This document shows positions 6,484 to 6,485 of a stretch of DNA of 6,485 nt, piece after piece. The notes under the pieces are model-generated. The model saw only the letters and a list, made by a program, of their open reading frames with translations. It made no database searches and was not told where the DNA came from. Position 1 is the first letter of the stretch; every line of letters begins with the position of its first letter. The translations under genes and the position numbers were made by a program. The stretch comes from Acidimicrobiaceae bacterium (GTDB lineage Bacteria; Actinomycetota; Acidimicrobiia; Acidimicrobiales; UBA8592): the NCBI GenBank assembly GCA_002703045.1, contig PAEG01000014.1, forward strand, positions 1-6,485. Direction: 5' to 3'.

Positions 6484-6485
6484 GA

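Overview
The window is a compact bacterial chromosomal segment with no mobile elements, CRISPR arrays, tRNAs or rRNAs that I could see. Base composition looks moderate (mid-40s % G+C by eye, not counted). The protein motifs (an actinobacterial-style LipA with a VARDDLPDGG segment, an M24 peptidase with a SPHHEAG motif) point to Actinomycetota, perhaps an uncultured aquatic Acidimicrobiia-like lineage. That placement is an inference from remembered family consensus, not from a search; a Chloroflexota-type host cannot be excluded.

Layout from left to right. Positions 1-707 (minus) hold the N-terminal two thirds of an M24 Xaa-Pro peptidase, cut by the window edge just as its second metal-ligand aspartate is reached. 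Between it and the next gene lies a possible 23-codon ORF (712-783, minus) that overlaps the upstream gene's stop by ATGA. Positions 780-2447 (minus) hold one continuous ORF in which octanoyltransferase LipB is fused to lipoyl synthase LipA. A divergent intergenic gap follows (about 105 bases), containing a perfect 12-bp palindrome. Then come two translationally coupled plus-strand genes: a LemA family protein (2553-3104) and a DUF2207 membrane protein with a poly-glycine tail (3104-4867). Sixteen bases on, convergent, is dihydrolipoyl dehydrogenase (4884-6293, minus). The right edge (6349-6483, minus) carries the end of an unidentified ORF with one hydrophobic segment.

The minus-strand genes share a theme. 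LipB-LipA builds the lipoyl cofactor on the E2 subunits of 2-oxoacid dehydrogenases and on the glycine cleavage H protein, and Lpd reoxidises the dihydrolipoyl arm of those enzymes. The LemA/DUF2207 pair lies in the opposite orientation between these two lipoate genes, as if a cassette had been placed in an older lpd-lip cluster.

The most notable feature is the LipB-LipA fusion, which puts octanoyl transfer and sulfur insertion on one polypeptide. Next in interest are the tiny coupled ORF ahead of the SD-less peptidase gene and the palindrome covering the lemA ribosome binding site. No stretch over 300 bases lacks a gene.
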